A stretch of DNA of 64,000 nucleotides from JAUWKC01 sp035527845. GTDB lineage: Bacteria; Planctomycetota; Phycisphaerae; Sedimentisphaerales; Anaerobacaceae. The notes under the pieces were generated by a model, which searched no databases, had not been told where the DNA came from, and was given only the letters and a program-made list of their open reading frames with translations. Location: the NCBI GenBank assembly GCA_035527845.1, contig DATKZT010000048.1, positions 1-64,000 on the forward strand, given 5' to 3'. Below, piece by piece: positions 53,197-62,265 of the stretch (position 1 is its first letter; the number at the start of each line of letters is the position of its first letter). The position numbers and the translations under genes are program-made.

Positions 53197-53388
53197 ATGA
53201 TAAAGGATTATTGATGAAGGATTATTTGGGTGGAATGGATTCCTGTCAGGTACATTCGCCGGGACAAGTTGCGCAGGAATGAGGGGGGCGACGTCATTGT
53301 TTTGCCGGCTGACCCTCGATATCGGCAGTACAAGCCTTGATCGCCCCGGATTTGGTGGGGATACCGCGAAAAAAAGCCGGGCGGACTA

Positions 53389-53417
53389 TTGGCACGGGGC
53401 TGCATTTTCGGTATCAT
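53389..53417 (+). promoter_or_regulatory. Probable sigma70 promoter for AKR/DUF1080 genes
   Basis: TTGGCA (53389-53394), 17-base spacer, TATCAT (53412-53417), 101 bases ahead of the ATG at 53518. The stretch 53197-53388 before it holds no gene I recognise. Confidence 0.5.
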
Positions 53418-53517
53418 ATTGGTTCAAGGCATCGTTATCAACGGCGTGTCGGCCGGTGAAGACCGCGCTGCAGCGGCAGAGCACGTTAACGCTAACTCGA
53501 CTTGGAAAGGAAAAGCT

Positions 53518-54678
53518 ATGGACAAGCACAAGATTACGCGGCGGAATTTTCTGCGCAATACGTCTCTGGCTGCGGCCGGTGCGTTGGCGGCAAGTGTGAA
53601 GGCTGAGGAATCCGGCGGCTCGAAGGCTGGTACGTCAGCCGATACGTCGAAGATACTAAACTACAATCAGCAGATGGGCTATCGCCGATTGGGCAAGACA
53701 AATCTGATGGTTTCCGAGGTGAGCCTCGGCGGGCACTGGAAGAACCGCGAGGCCGGCAGGTACTGGGGCAAATTTGCCAATGACGAAGTCCCGCCTGATG
53801 TTGCCAAGAACCGCACCGAGGTAGTCAGCGCCTGCACCGACGTTGGTATCAACTACCTCGACATAACAACGCCCGCTGAATGTCTCGCATACGGGGTTGC
53901 GCTGAAGGGCCGACGGGACAAGATGTACGTCGGGGCCGATGATTACACGCTTTGCCCGCGCAGCGATGAACGCTGCAACGTCAAGGACCAGACGTTCAAC
54001 ATCGAGGAGTGTCTGCGGCGTCTTCAGACGGATTACCTCGACATATGGCGGCCGCAGGCAAAGATGGATGGAAAGAACACGGACGAGCACGTAGCTGTTA
54101 TGATCGAGACGTTCCAGAATCTGCACAAGCAGGGGAAGATCCGGCACCTCGGCATTTCCTCTCACTCGCGACCCTGGTTCGAGCATGTCATCGAGACCTT
54201 CCCGGAATTCGAGATGGTGATATTCCCGTGCAGCGCCAAGACGAAAGAGAAGGGCAAGCCCCCAACGAAGGACAATATTGAAGAGGTCAATCCTGGGCAC
54301 GGCGCGGACCAGACGCAGAGTATCTTCGAGAAGCTTCGTGAGCGGAACGTCGGGCTTGTCACCATCAAGCCATTTTTTGGCGGCGGGCTGTTCGAGAGCT
54401 GCGGCAAGCTCAAGTTTCCCGTGATGGGTGTGGGCAGCAAGGATGAGAACGACCTGGCCCGGCTGACTCTTCAGTGCATCATTGCCAACGACGCCATTAC
54501 CGCCACGGTGCCGGGTTTGAGCACGGTTTATGAGGTGGAGAACGCGGCGCGGGCTTCCTATACGAGGCAGCTTGCGATGACGCCTGCGGATAAGGAATGG
54601 CTCATGAATATAACCGACCGCCAATGGACGCAACTGCCGCAGGATTACAGGTGGCTGCATGACTGGGAATTCGTGTAG
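53518..54678 (+). CDS. Tat-exported aldo/keto reductase homologue with degraded catalytic tetrad
   Basis: 386 residues from ATG 53518 (GGAAAGGAAAAG ahead). Twin-arginine signal ITRRNFLRNTSLAAAGALAA. The barrel follows the AKR pattern: YRRLGKTNLMVSEVSLGGHW, DVGINYLDITTPAECLAYGV, LRRLQTDYLDIWRPQA, IRHLGISSHSRPWFE, and a C-terminal TATVPGLSTVYEVENA. The usual tetrad is degraded: the catalytic Tyr of the A-x-x-YG-x-S-E loop is missing and the His after Y-L-D-I-W is Arg. It is probably not a normal NADPH reductase. First gene before the two DUF1080 genes, suggesting a periplasmic sugar-binding or oxidation role. Confidence 0.82.
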   Translation: MDKHKITRRNFLRNTSLAAAGALAASVKAEESGGSKAGTSADTSKILNYNQQMGYRRLGKTNLMVSEVSLGGHWKNREAGRYWGKFANDEVPPDVAKNRTEVVSACTDVGINYLDITTPAECLAYGVALKGRRDKMYVGADDYTLCPRSDERCNVKDQTFNIEECLRRLQTDYLDIWRPQAKMDGKNTDEHVAVMIETFQNLHKQGKIRHLGISSHSRPWFEHVIETFPEFEMVIFPCSAKTKEKGKPPTKDNIEEVNPGHGADQTQSIFEKLRERNVGLVTIKPFFGGGLFESCGKLKFPVMGVGSKDENDLARLTLQCIIANDAITATVPGLSTVYEVENAARASYTRQLAMTPADKEWLMNITDRQWTQLPQDYRWLHDWEFV

Positions 54679-54794
54679 CCGAGGATCGGGCGGGCGGGCG
54701 TGAGTAAAGCCTGCCGAAAGGGTCTATCCTTGTGGTTCGCTTTGGTTGAAGGAGAAAGCTTCTGCACACTTGTGACGTCCGAGCCAGATCTTCT

Positions 54795-55826
54795 TTGGCG
54801 GCGGCGCTGCCGACCCTCATGTTTTTCGCCTGCGCTTTTGCGGTTTGTCTTGCGCAGGATCGGCAGGAGGAAAAAACGGCCGGCGAGAAACCCGCTTCCG
54901 TTTCCAACAGTCTGTGCCATGTCTGTCACTATGACCTTCAGACGGAGGAGATAACGACCGACCATTTGGCACAGGGCATCGGCTGCGTCATTTGCCACGG
55001 GGCATCCTCACACCACATGCACGATGAAATGCTGATGACAAAGCCTGATATTCTGTACGGGCGAACCGAGGTTGAGCCGATGTGCAAAGGGTGCCACGTG
55101 GCTCACAAGGACCCCAATTCGGTGGCCGCGTTTCGCAGGGGATGGGCCGGGCGGACCCGCCCCAACGGCCGGGCGGTAACGGATGAATCAATCTGCACCG
55201 ACTGCCACGGAACCCACAACATAATAAAGAAAATGGCAAATGAATCCGACAAAGACCATACCGCTGAGTGGACCCCTCTCTTTAACGGACAAAACCTCGA
55301 CAACTGGCGGACCTCGGGCGGCGCTTCGTGGACCGTCAAGAGAGGCGCGATTGTCGGAACTGCCGACCAAAACGGCGGGGGCGGAGAACTTTGGACGAGT
55401 GATGTTCATGCAGATTACCTGCTCGCGGTGACATTCCGCACGACCTGGCCCATTCACGCCGGTATCTGGCTGCGCGACCCGAACGGTCCGAGGATCGAAA
55501 TCTTTCAGAATAACAAGCCGGAAGCCTTTACGGGGAGTGTTTCGGTGCGCAAGCGGGAACTGGTGCTCGTGAACCTGCGGCAGGACGTTTTTGATCCGGA
55601 GGCGTGGAACACCATCTCAGTTAAGGTGCAGGGCGACCGGATTGCGGTCTGGCTCAATGGTGAGGAGATTGGGGCGGTCAGGGTGAAAGGGGCCGGCAGG
55701 GGTAGAATCGGGCTGCATCTGGAAGGCGGCGCGGCAGATAAGGCCGCCGAGCTGCGGGTCCGCGAGGTGCTCATCCAGCGTTTGGAAGAATCGCGGGAGA
55801 AGGCGACCACGACATCCGGCAATTAG
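54795..55826 (+). CDS. Tetraheme cytochrome c fused to DUF1080 (3-keto-disaccharide hydrolase) domain
   Basis: 343 residues. A signal peptide (TLMFFACAFAVCLA) is followed by four CxxCH heme motifs: CHVCH 41-45, CVICH 64-68, CKGCH 97-101 and CTDCH 134-138. From about residue 157 a DUF1080 domain begins with WTPLFNGQNLDNWRTSGG and continues through IWLRDPNGPRIEIFQ and WNTISVKVQGDRIAVWLNGE. DUF1080 proteins cleave 3-ketoglycosides; a multiheme module could carry away electrons from the dehydrogenase that makes the 3-keto sugar. The TTG at 54795 is used here; an in-frame CTG at 54762 sits seven bases after AGGAG and would give a fuller signal peptide, and ATG 54819 is the shortest choice. Confidence 0.85.
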   Translation: MAAALPTLMFFACAFAVCLAQDRQEEKTAGEKPASVSNSLCHVCHYDLQTEEITTDHLAQGIGCVICHGASSHHMHDEMLMTKPDILYGRTEVEPMCKGCHVAHKDPNSVAAFRRGWAGRTRPNGRAVTDESICTDCHGTHNIIKKMANESDKDHTAEWTPLFNGQNLDNWRTSGGASWTVKRGAIVGTADQNGGGGELWTSDVHADYLLAVTFRTTWPIHAGIWLRDPNGPRIEIFQNNKPEAFTGSVSVRKRELVLVNLRQDVFDPEAWNTISVKVQGDRIAVWLNGEEIGAVRVKGAGRGRIGLHLEGGAADKAAELRVREVLIQRLEESREKATTTSGN

Positions 55827-55915
55827 GGTGTCCGTTTTGGAATAACTGTATCGCCGAAAATATTTGTTCCGCCTCGAAAAGGTTTTTTTGAGGCCGACGG
55901 ATTTAGGAGAAAATT

Positions 55916-56533
55916 ATGTCGAGCAAATTTAACACCGTCGTTTGCATAGCTTTGCTGGTCATCGCAGGCGGATGCGGCAGCGTGACTGAAGACAAAGAAT
56001 CGGGGCTTTCACCACTTTTTAACGGCAAAGACCTGACAGGCTTCGAGGCGACCGGCAACGCAAAATGGGTCGTCAAGGATGGGGCGATAATCGGAACACA
56101 GGGTGAGAACAACGCCCCCGGAGACCTGCTAACCGAAAGGGCGTACAAGGACTTCTTCGTTAGCGTCACGTACAAGGTCGAGTGGCCCTGCAACAGCGGC
56201 GTCTGGTTCCGGTACCAGTCGCCTGATAAGGCCTACCAGGCCGACATACTCGAATACAAAAAACCCGAGTGTTATTCCGGCACGCTATACTGTCCGGGCA
56301 AGATGTTCCTGGCGATGAATACCGACAAGGGCCTTGTGAACCGCGAAGGCTGGAACACGATCTCGGTCCGCGCCGAGGGAAATCATATCCAAATATGGAT
56401 TAACGACCATCAGGTCGCTGATGTCCATGATGACACCTCCGATTCGGGTCTTATCGGCTTTCAGGTTCATCCCGGCGCGCAGCTCAGTCCGAACAAAATC
56501 ATCATTCGTGAAGTCCTGCTAAAGTCGCTGTAA
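55916..56533 (+). CDS. DUF1080 lipoprotein (3-keto-disaccharide hydrolase-like)
   Basis: 205 residues. Lipobox VIAGGC near residue 20 marks a lipoprotein. The rest is one DUF1080 domain: LSPLFNGKDLTGFEATGNAK, VVKDGAIIGTQGENNAPGDL, SGVWFRYQ, YQADILEYKK and WNTISVRAEGNHIQIWINDH. This concanavalin-like fold is found in 3-keto-glucoside hydrolases, abundant in planctomycetes. It lies 90 bases after the heme-fused DUF1080 gene, with a GGAG ribosome site (TTAGGAGAAAATT) ahead of the ATG. The pair may act on the same periplasmic glycan. Confidence 0.88.
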   Translation: MSSKFNTVVCIALLVIAGGCGSVTEDKESGLSPLFNGKDLTGFEATGNAKWVVKDGAIIGTQGENNAPGDLLTERAYKDFFVSVTYKVEWPCNSGVWFRYQSPDKAYQADILEYKKPECYSGTLYCPGKMFLAMNTDKGLVNREGWNTISVRAEGNHIQIWINDHQVADVHDDTSDSGLIGFQVHPGAQLSPNKIIIREVLLKSL

Positions 56534-56739
56534 ACCAACGAATGTCCTGTCGGCCGACCCAAGTACGCGGGCGCTTCTCTGTCGTGCGGGCGCGCTTGCG
56601 GCGCCGCCCAGGCCTTTGAGGTGCTCGGAAAATAGCTTTGATATGCGCAGGATTGCTGCTAAACTTATCGCCGACAATTGCCCTGGCACCGGTTTTTGTG
56701 CGAGGAAGTGAAGGTAACGTTATTGTTGAGGTACAAGAA

Positions 56740-58383
56740 ATGAGCGAATTTTCTGTTAGCCCGGCAGGCAAAGAATTCCCCATTCCCAATCGTGACGAGT
56801 ACGCCGCCGAGCTCGAGCGTGTCGAATCGCTTGTGCAAGCAGCACGCAGCCAAGGCAAGGAAATCGTTGTCGTGATGGGGGTCGGCTTTGTCGGTGCCGT
56901 GATGGCCGCCATCATCGCCGATACCGTCGATAAGAAGACCGGCAAACCCAGCAAGTTTGTCATCGGCTGCCAGAGGCCGAGCACGCGAAGCTATTGGAAG
57001 ATACCGCTGCTCAATGGAGGTCAGTCACCTGTAAAGGCAGAGGACCCCGAGGTTGAGCCCATGATTGCCCGGTGCGTGCTCGAAAAGAAGACGCTCGTTG
57101 CCACGTACAACAGCGACTGCCTCAAATTAGCCGACTGCGTGGTCGTCGATGTCCAGTGCGATTATACGAAGAACGACCTCGGCAATATGCGGACGGGGAA
57201 GGCCGAAATGACCGCGCTCGAGGCAACGATGAAGACCATCGGCGACAAAGTCCCGCCCGATTGTCTGACGCTTATCGAGACCACTGTCGCACCCGGCACC
57301 ACGGAATTCGTAGCCTGGCCCATTATGAAAAGAGCATTCGCTGCGCGCGGCATAAAATCAGAGCCGCTGCTGGCCCACAGCTTCGAGCGTGTCATGCCCG
57401 GCCGGCAGTACGTCGCGTCGATACGCGATTTTTGGCGCGTGTGCTCGGGGTGCAATGCGCAGGCGAGAGCCCGAGTCGAAAAGTTTCTCAACGAGGTCCT
57501 CAACACGCGGGAATATCCCCTCACCGTTATGGACCGCCCCATCGAATCGGAGACAACGAAAATCGTCGAAAATTCCTACCGCGCCGCCATACTCGCATTC
57601 CTCGACGAGTGGAGTCTATTCGCCGAGCGAAACGGCGTGGACCTCATCAAGGTCATAAAGGCGATAAAGGTCCGCCCAACGCACAGCAACATCATATTCC
57701 CGGGCCCGGGCATCGGCGGGTACTGCCTGCCAAAGGACGGCGGCCTCGGCTACTGGGCTTACAAGCACATCCTCGGATTCGATGACGACATCTTCAGAAT
57801 TACCCCAACCGCAATCGACATCAACGACAGACGCGGCCTGCATGTCACCACACTCGTCAGGGACGCGCTCAAGAACATGGGAAGAGAAATCGCCGGCGCC
57901 CGGATACTTCTGTGCGGCGCCAGCTATCGACAGGACGTCGGCGACACCCGGTACAGCGGCTCGGAAATAGTCGTGAGAAAACTGACCGAAATGGGTGCCG
58001 AAATCCGGGTCCATGACCCATACGTCGAGCACTGGTACGAGCTTGAAACTCAGGATACGTACCCCGCACCGGGACGCTCATGGGCGAGGTTCTTCCGCAA
58101 TCAGGAGGGGCTGGCGGATGTACGTGTTCAGCACGACCTCGCCGGGGCCCTGGAGGGCGTGCACGCGGTGATTCTGGCCGTGCCCCACGCGCCTTACCTC
58201 GACCTCGACCCCGGCGATATAGTACAATGGGCCGGTGCGCCGCCGGCGGTCATTGACTGCTTCGGCATCCTCGACGACAATAAGATTCGCCGCTTTCTTG
58301 AGCTCGGCTGCGAAGTGAAGGCCCTGGGCCGCGGCCATGTTCAAAGAATAAAGCAGGAAATTCAAGCTCGAAAGCAAAGTTGA
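56740..58383 (+). CDS. UDP-sugar 6-dehydrogenase (nucleotide sugar dehydrogenase)
   Basis: 547 residues from ATG 56740, with GAGG nine bases ahead; the longer frame from 56638 has no ribosome site. Oxidises a UDP-hexose to the uronate in two NAD-dependent steps. The Rossmann motif VVVMGVGFVGAVMA, the catalytic-loop PIESETTKIVENSYRAAILAF and GPGIGGYCLPKDGG with the nucleophilic Cys, and the C-terminal UDP-binding domain (LLCGASYRQDVGDTRYSGSE) are present. It is longer than typical Ugd (about 390-450), with an extra N-terminal segment. Nucleotide and sugar (UDP-Glc, UDP-ManNAc or GDP-Man) are not settled. Followed one base later by a GT4 gene. Confidence 0.88.
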   Translation: MSEFSVSPAGKEFPIPNRDEYAAELERVESLVQAARSQGKEIVVVMGVGFVGAVMAAIIADTVDKKTGKPSKFVIGCQRPSTRSYWKIPLLNGGQSPVKAEDPEVEPMIARCVLEKKTLVATYNSDCLKLADCVVVDVQCDYTKNDLGNMRTGKAEMTALEATMKTIGDKVPPDCLTLIETTVAPGTTEFVAWPIMKRAFAARGIKSEPLLAHSFERVMPGRQYVASIRDFWRVCSGCNAQARARVEKFLNEVLNTREYPLTVMDRPIESETTKIVENSYRAAILAFLDEWSLFAERNGVDLIKVIKAIKVRPTHSNIIFPGPGIGGYCLPKDGGLGYWAYKHILGFDDDIFRITPTAIDINDRRGLHVTTLVRDALKNMGREIAGARILLCGASYRQDVGDTRYSGSEIVVRKLTEMGAEIRVHDPYVEHWYELETQDTYPAPGRSWARFFRNQEGLADVRVQHDLAGALEGVHAVILAVPHAPYLDLDPGDIVQWAGAPPAVIDCFGILDDNKIRRFLELGCEVKALGRGHVQRIKQEIQARKQS

Positions 58384-58384
58384 G

Positions 58385-59431
58385 ATGGACATCAAGAAGA
58401 AACGAATAGCCATCCTGGCGCCGGTGGCCTGGCGAACGCCACCACGGGAATATGGGGCCTGGGAAACGGTGGCCAGCAATATCACCGAGGGGCTGGTCGC
58501 GCGAGGCTGGAAAAATGTCACCCTCTTTGCAACGAAAGAATCAATCACAAAGGCAAAACTCGTCGGCTGGATCGACAGGGGCTATGAAGAGGACAAGAGC
58601 CAAATCCCCCCCGTGTCGACCTGTCTACACATTTCGAAGGTAATGGAGCGTGCGGGCGAATTTGACCTTATCCACAACAACTTCGATTATCTGCCTTTGA
58701 CCTACCTTCGCCTCATCAAGACGCCGATGCTCACCACCATTCACGGCTTTTCGGACCCCGACATCCTGCGTGTGTATCACGACCACAAGGACACCTATTA
58801 TGTCTCGATAAGCGATTCCGACCGCGATAAGGAGCTGCCGTATCTGGCGACCGTTTACAACGGCATCGACCTTTCGAACCTGACCTTCAGGCCGACGCCC
58901 GGGGACAAGCTCGTCCATTACGGGCGCATACACATGGATAAAGGCACACATCTGGCCATCGAATTAGCCAAGAAATGCGGCAAAGATCTCATTATAGCCG
59001 GGATAATCCAGGACCAGCGGTATTTCGACGACTTGGTAAAGCCCCACATCAATGATACGTCGATCAAATTCATTGGTTCCGTCAATCCCGTGCAGCGCGA
59101 CGCCCTGCTCAAGGAAGCGTATGCGGTTATTCATCTCAATACAATTCCGGAGCGTTTCGGTCTGGTCATGGCAGAATCCATGGCCGCAGGCGTCCCCGTA
59201 ATAGCAATGGACCTCGGCTCCTGCCGAGAGGTAATTGCCGATGGCCAAACAGGCTATCTGGTCAAGAACGTCGATGAAGCGGTCGAGGCGGTGGCAAGAA
59301 TCGGCAGCATCGACCGAAAGCAATGTCGCCGAAGGGTGGAAGAGAACTTTACAATCGACCGTATGGTCTCCAACTACGAAAAGGTCTACGCCGAAATCTT
59401 CAGACGTGAGCAAGAGAAAAACAAACGTTAG
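58385..59431 (+). CDS. Glycosyltransferase family 4 protein
   Basis: 348 residues. The N-terminal IAILAPVAWRTPPREYGAWE with the P-P-x-x-YG-x-WE signature is a well-known GT4 subgroup, often found beside GH130 enzymes. LTTIHGFSDPDILRVYHDHK, DKLVHYGRIHMDKGTHLAIE and IPERFGLVMAESMAAGVPVI (E-x7-E) complete the family. A cytoplasmic glycosyltransferase; the neighbouring GH130 suggests a mannose-containing oligosaccharide. Spacing to the dehydrogenase is 1 base and to GH130 15 bases, so one transcription unit. Confidence 0.92.
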   Translation: MDIKKKRIAILAPVAWRTPPREYGAWETVASNITEGLVARGWKNVTLFATKESITKAKLVGWIDRGYEEDKSQIPPVSTCLHISKVMERAGEFDLIHNNFDYLPLTYLRLIKTPMLTTIHGFSDPDILRVYHDHKDTYYVSISDSDRDKELPYLATVYNGIDLSNLTFRPTPGDKLVHYGRIHMDKGTHLAIELAKKCGKDLIIAGIIQDQRYFDDLVKPHINDTSIKFIGSVNPVQRDALLKEAYAVIHLNTIPERFGLVMAESMAAGVPVIAMDLGSCREVIADGQTGYLVKNVDEAVEAVARIGSIDRKQCRRRVEENFTIDRMVSNYEKVYAEIFRREQEKNKR

Positions 59432-59446
59432 CAGCGGGACGACAAA

Positions 59447-60388
59447 ATGAAGAAGGAATTCGTCAAGCGTTATGAGGGCAATCCCATCCTCACAAAGGAT
59501 GATATTCCATACCCCGTCGCGACGGTGCACAATGCCGGCGTCGCAAAATTAAACGACCGATATATGATGCTTTTTCGCTCGCACCTTGCTACGGGCCGGT
59601 CCATCATCGGCCTGGCCGAAAGCGACAATGGTTTCAAGTTCAAGCCCAGACCGGAGCCCTTCATGCTGCCAGCCAAAGAGCCCCCATTCTGTGAGTACGA
59701 AGAGTACGGCGTCGAAGACCCCCGCATCACTCCACTCGAAGGAGCATATTACATAACATACAGCGCCTATTCCCGACACGGGGTGCGAATCGGTCTGGCC
59801 AAAACGCTGGACTTCGAATCGGTCGAAAGGATAGCCTTCATTACCCAGGCCGACTACAGAAACACCGTCCTGTTCCCGGAAAGAATCGACGGCAGATATG
59901 CAAAATTGGACCGCCCGAATTCGGAAATAAGTCCCTGGGCCATCTGGATAAGCTACTCACCGGACTTGCGTCACTGGGGCGACTCGAGGGTCGTCATCAA
60001 ACCCGTCGCCTATCACTGGGACCAGATGAAAATCGGCCCCGGCGCCCCACCCATTCGCACCGACAAGGGCTGGCTGAACATTTATCACGGCGTATTCCCC
60101 ACCATGGATGGCTGCGTCTATAGGCTGGGAGTTGCTTTGCACAAGCTGGACGACCCCTCGCAGGTTCTCGGCGTGGCCGACCGATGGATTCTTGAGCCGG
60201 AGGACCCCTGGGAAGTGGTCGGCTACGTGCATAACGTTGTTTTTACCTGCGGCGCCGTGCCGGAAGATGACGGGACGTTGAAACTTTATTGGGGCGGCGC
60301 CGACAAGGTCATGTGCGCCGGCACGGCGGTGATTGATGAGCTTGCCGAACTTTGCCTGACGGATTCGCGACCACCGCTTGACAAGTGA
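59447..60388 (+). CDS. GH130 family glycoside phosphorylase/hydrolase
   Basis: 313 residues, five-bladed beta-propeller family that phosphorolyses or hydrolyses beta-mannosides. RYEGNPILTKDDIP at the N-terminus, the blade motif EEYGVEDPRITPLEGAYYIT containing the proton-donor Asp of GH130 (VEDPR), WAIWISYSPDLRHWGDSRVV, and IGPGAPPIRTDKGWLNIYHG are characteristic. No signal peptide, so cytoplasmic. With the GT4 and dehydrogenase in front, it probably belongs to synthesis or recycling of a mannosylated glycan. Product specificity (mannosylglucose, mannobiose or other) cannot be told. Confidence 0.93.
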   Translation: MKKEFVKRYEGNPILTKDDIPYPVATVHNAGVAKLNDRYMMLFRSHLATGRSIIGLAESDNGFKFKPRPEPFMLPAKEPPFCEYEEYGVEDPRITPLEGAYYITYSAYSRHGVRIGLAKTLDFESVERIAFITQADYRNTVLFPERIDGRYAKLDRPNSEISPWAIWISYSPDLRHWGDSRVVIKPVAYHWDQMKIGPGAPPIRTDKGWLNIYHGVFPTMDGCVYRLGVALHKLDDPSQVLGVADRWILEPEDPWEVVGYVHNVVFTCGAVPEDDGTLKLYWGGADKVMCAGTAVIDELAELCLTDSRPPLDK

Positions 60389-60552
60389 AATCGCCAACCG
60401 AGCGTGAACCAGCTGCGTTCTTATTGCACAGGCAAGCTTGCACCATATATTAGACAACGCTCTCAACAACTATCTTCTACGCCAAAGGGAAAGCTATTAA
60501 GAAATACGGAGGAGTATTCTCAGAGCGTTGCTTCAACCGGAGATAATTGCAC

Positions 60553-62265
60553 ATGGCAGGTAAAAAACAGGGTTGCGGAGACTGCAAAAGGGCAGGGCGG
60601 CATTATCGTTACTGGCCTTGGGCCGCGCTTGTGGTGGTCATCTTGTTGACGGCGGCCGTGCGTGTACGCCTACTGGGTGCACCGCTGGAGCGGGACGAAG
60701 GAGAGTATGCTTATGGCGGCCAACTCATACTGCAGGGCGTTGCTCCCTACGCCCAGGTCTACAATATGAAGATGCCGGGTATTTACGTTGCGTACGCTTT
60801 GATTATGGCTGCCTTCGGCCAGACCCACACTGGTATTCACCTTGGTCTGCTCATCATCAATGCGGCCACGATTTTGCTGCTGTTTCTCTTGGTCGAAAAA
60901 CTATTCGGGGCTCTTGCCGGTGTCGCGGCGGGAGCAGCCTTTGCTTTGCTGTCCTTGGGCCAGCAGGTCCAGGGCGTCTTCGCCAATGCCGAACACTTCG
61001 TCATACTTGCCGCCCTCGGCGGTCTCGTGCTGTTAGTTCGTGCCGTCGATTGCGAAGGAGGGCTTGCACTGCTGGCCGGAGCGGTGTTACTCGGTCTGGC
61101 CTTTATTATGAAGCAGCACGGCGCGGCTTTTATCATATTTGGGGCCGTGTACCTGCTCTCTGTCGAGCTAAGGCGACGACCGTTTACTTGGAAACCCCTT
61201 GCGGCCAGAGGCGTGCTGTTCCTGTTGGGTGTGCTGCTGCCCTTTGCCGTGACCTGTCTGCTTCTTTGGGGTCTCGGAGTATTCGACAAATTCTGGTTCT
61301 GGACATTTGACTATGCCCGCGAGTATGTTTCAGCTATGCCGCTGTCAGTGGGATTGAAGAAGCTGCAAGGGAAGGTAATTGATATTGCCGGCTCAGCCAT
61401 TCTGCTTTGGATTTTAGCCGGCGCAGGTTTGGCCAGTTTTTTCTGGCACAAGAACGTTCGCAAGCATAGTTTATTTGCGGGTGGTCTGTTGTTCTTCTCT
61501 TTCGTGGCTGTTTGCCCGGGCTTGTATTTTCGACCGCATTATTTCATTCTCTTGCTGCCGGCAATCGCATTACTGGCGGGTGTCGGCGCCGTTTCAATCA
61601 GAGACCTCTTTGTCCGAGGCAGTTCGGCGCCGGCTGCACAGGTGATACCGATGCTGCTGGCCGTTTCCGTGCTCTGTCACGCGAGCTATCAGCAGCGAAT
61701 TGTAATTTTCCAGGCCGATCCGAGGGCGCTATCACGGATAATCTACAGTGCAAATCCATTCCCTGAATCTCTCGAGGTCGCCCGCTTCATCAAGGAGCAC
61801 TCAGCGAGCGACGACACTATCGCCGTTATTGGTTCTGAGCCGCAAATATACTTCTACTCAAATAGGCGCGCCGCCACCGGGTATATCTATACTTATGCAT
61901 TAATGGAAGATAACAGTTACGCCCGAAGAATGCAGGAGCAAATGATTAGAGAGGTAGAATCCGCCAGTCCAGAGTTGTTAGTTTTTGTGAATGTTACAGC
62001 GTCCTGGTTGGCCCGACCTGACTCGGAAAAAATGATTTTTGAATGGTTCAAGCGATATACGGACAAATATTATCGAAAAGTAGGCATCATTGACATTATT
62101 TCGCAGGAGCTTACGGTCTATCGTTGGGGGCGAGAATGTGAAAATTATAGACCGCGCTCAAGGTACTGGGTTGCGGTCTGGCAGCGAAACGGGAAACGCT
62201 CTTCGAGCCCGAAACAACACATCTTAGAACCTGCCCCCATCGATGTACATAATTTGCCTTTATGA
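60553..62265 (+). CDS. GT39/PMT-like membrane glycosyltransferase
   Basis: 570 residues from ATG 60553 (GGAG ten bases ahead; TTG at 60547 also in frame). A short Cys-containing N-terminus (KQGCGDCKRAG), a membrane helix, then the classic GT39 loop GAPLERDEGEYAYGGQLIL with Asp-Glu-Gly-Glu, followed by KMPGIYVAYALIMAAFGQT and about ten more helices. A soluble C-terminal domain carries IAVIGSEPQIYFYSNRRAAT. It uses lipid-linked sugars outside the membrane. Its TGA stop overlaps the next gene's ATG, so coupled to a GT2 gene. Confidence 0.87.
   Translation: MAGKKQGCGDCKRAGRHYRYWPWAALVVVILLTAAVRVRLLGAPLERDEGEYAYGGQLILQGVAPYAQVYNMKMPGIYVAYALIMAAFGQTHTGIHLGLLIINAATILLLFLLVEKLFGALAGVAAGAAFALLSLGQQVQGVFANAEHFVILAALGGLVLLVRAVDCEGGLALLAGAVLLGLAFIMKQHGAAFIIFGAVYLLSVELRRRPFTWKPLAARGVLFLLGVLLPFAVTCLLLWGLGVFDKFWFWTFDYAREYVSAMPLSVGLKKLQGKVIDIAGSAILLWILAGAGLASFFWHKNVRKHSLFAGGLLFFSFVAVCPGLYFRPHYFILLLPAIALLAGVGAVSIRDLFVRGSSAPAAQVIPMLLAVSVLCHASYQQRIVIFQADPRALSRIIYSANPFPESLEVARFIKEHSASDDTIAVIGSEPQIYFYSNRRAATGYIYTYALMEDNSYARRMQEQMIREVESASPELLVFVNVTASWLARPDSEKMIFEWFKRYTDKYYRKVGIIDIISQELTVYRWGRECENYRPRSRYWVAVWQRNGKRSSSPKQHILEPAPIDVHNLPL

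Noticed and set aside
53656..54660. 334-residue minus-strand ORF
   Set aside because: Antisense shadow of the Tat-exported AKR homologue; no motif in its own translation.
57072..57785. 237-residue plus-strand ORF, Arg-rich
   Set aside because: Out-of-frame shadow inside the nucleotide-sugar dehydrogenase.
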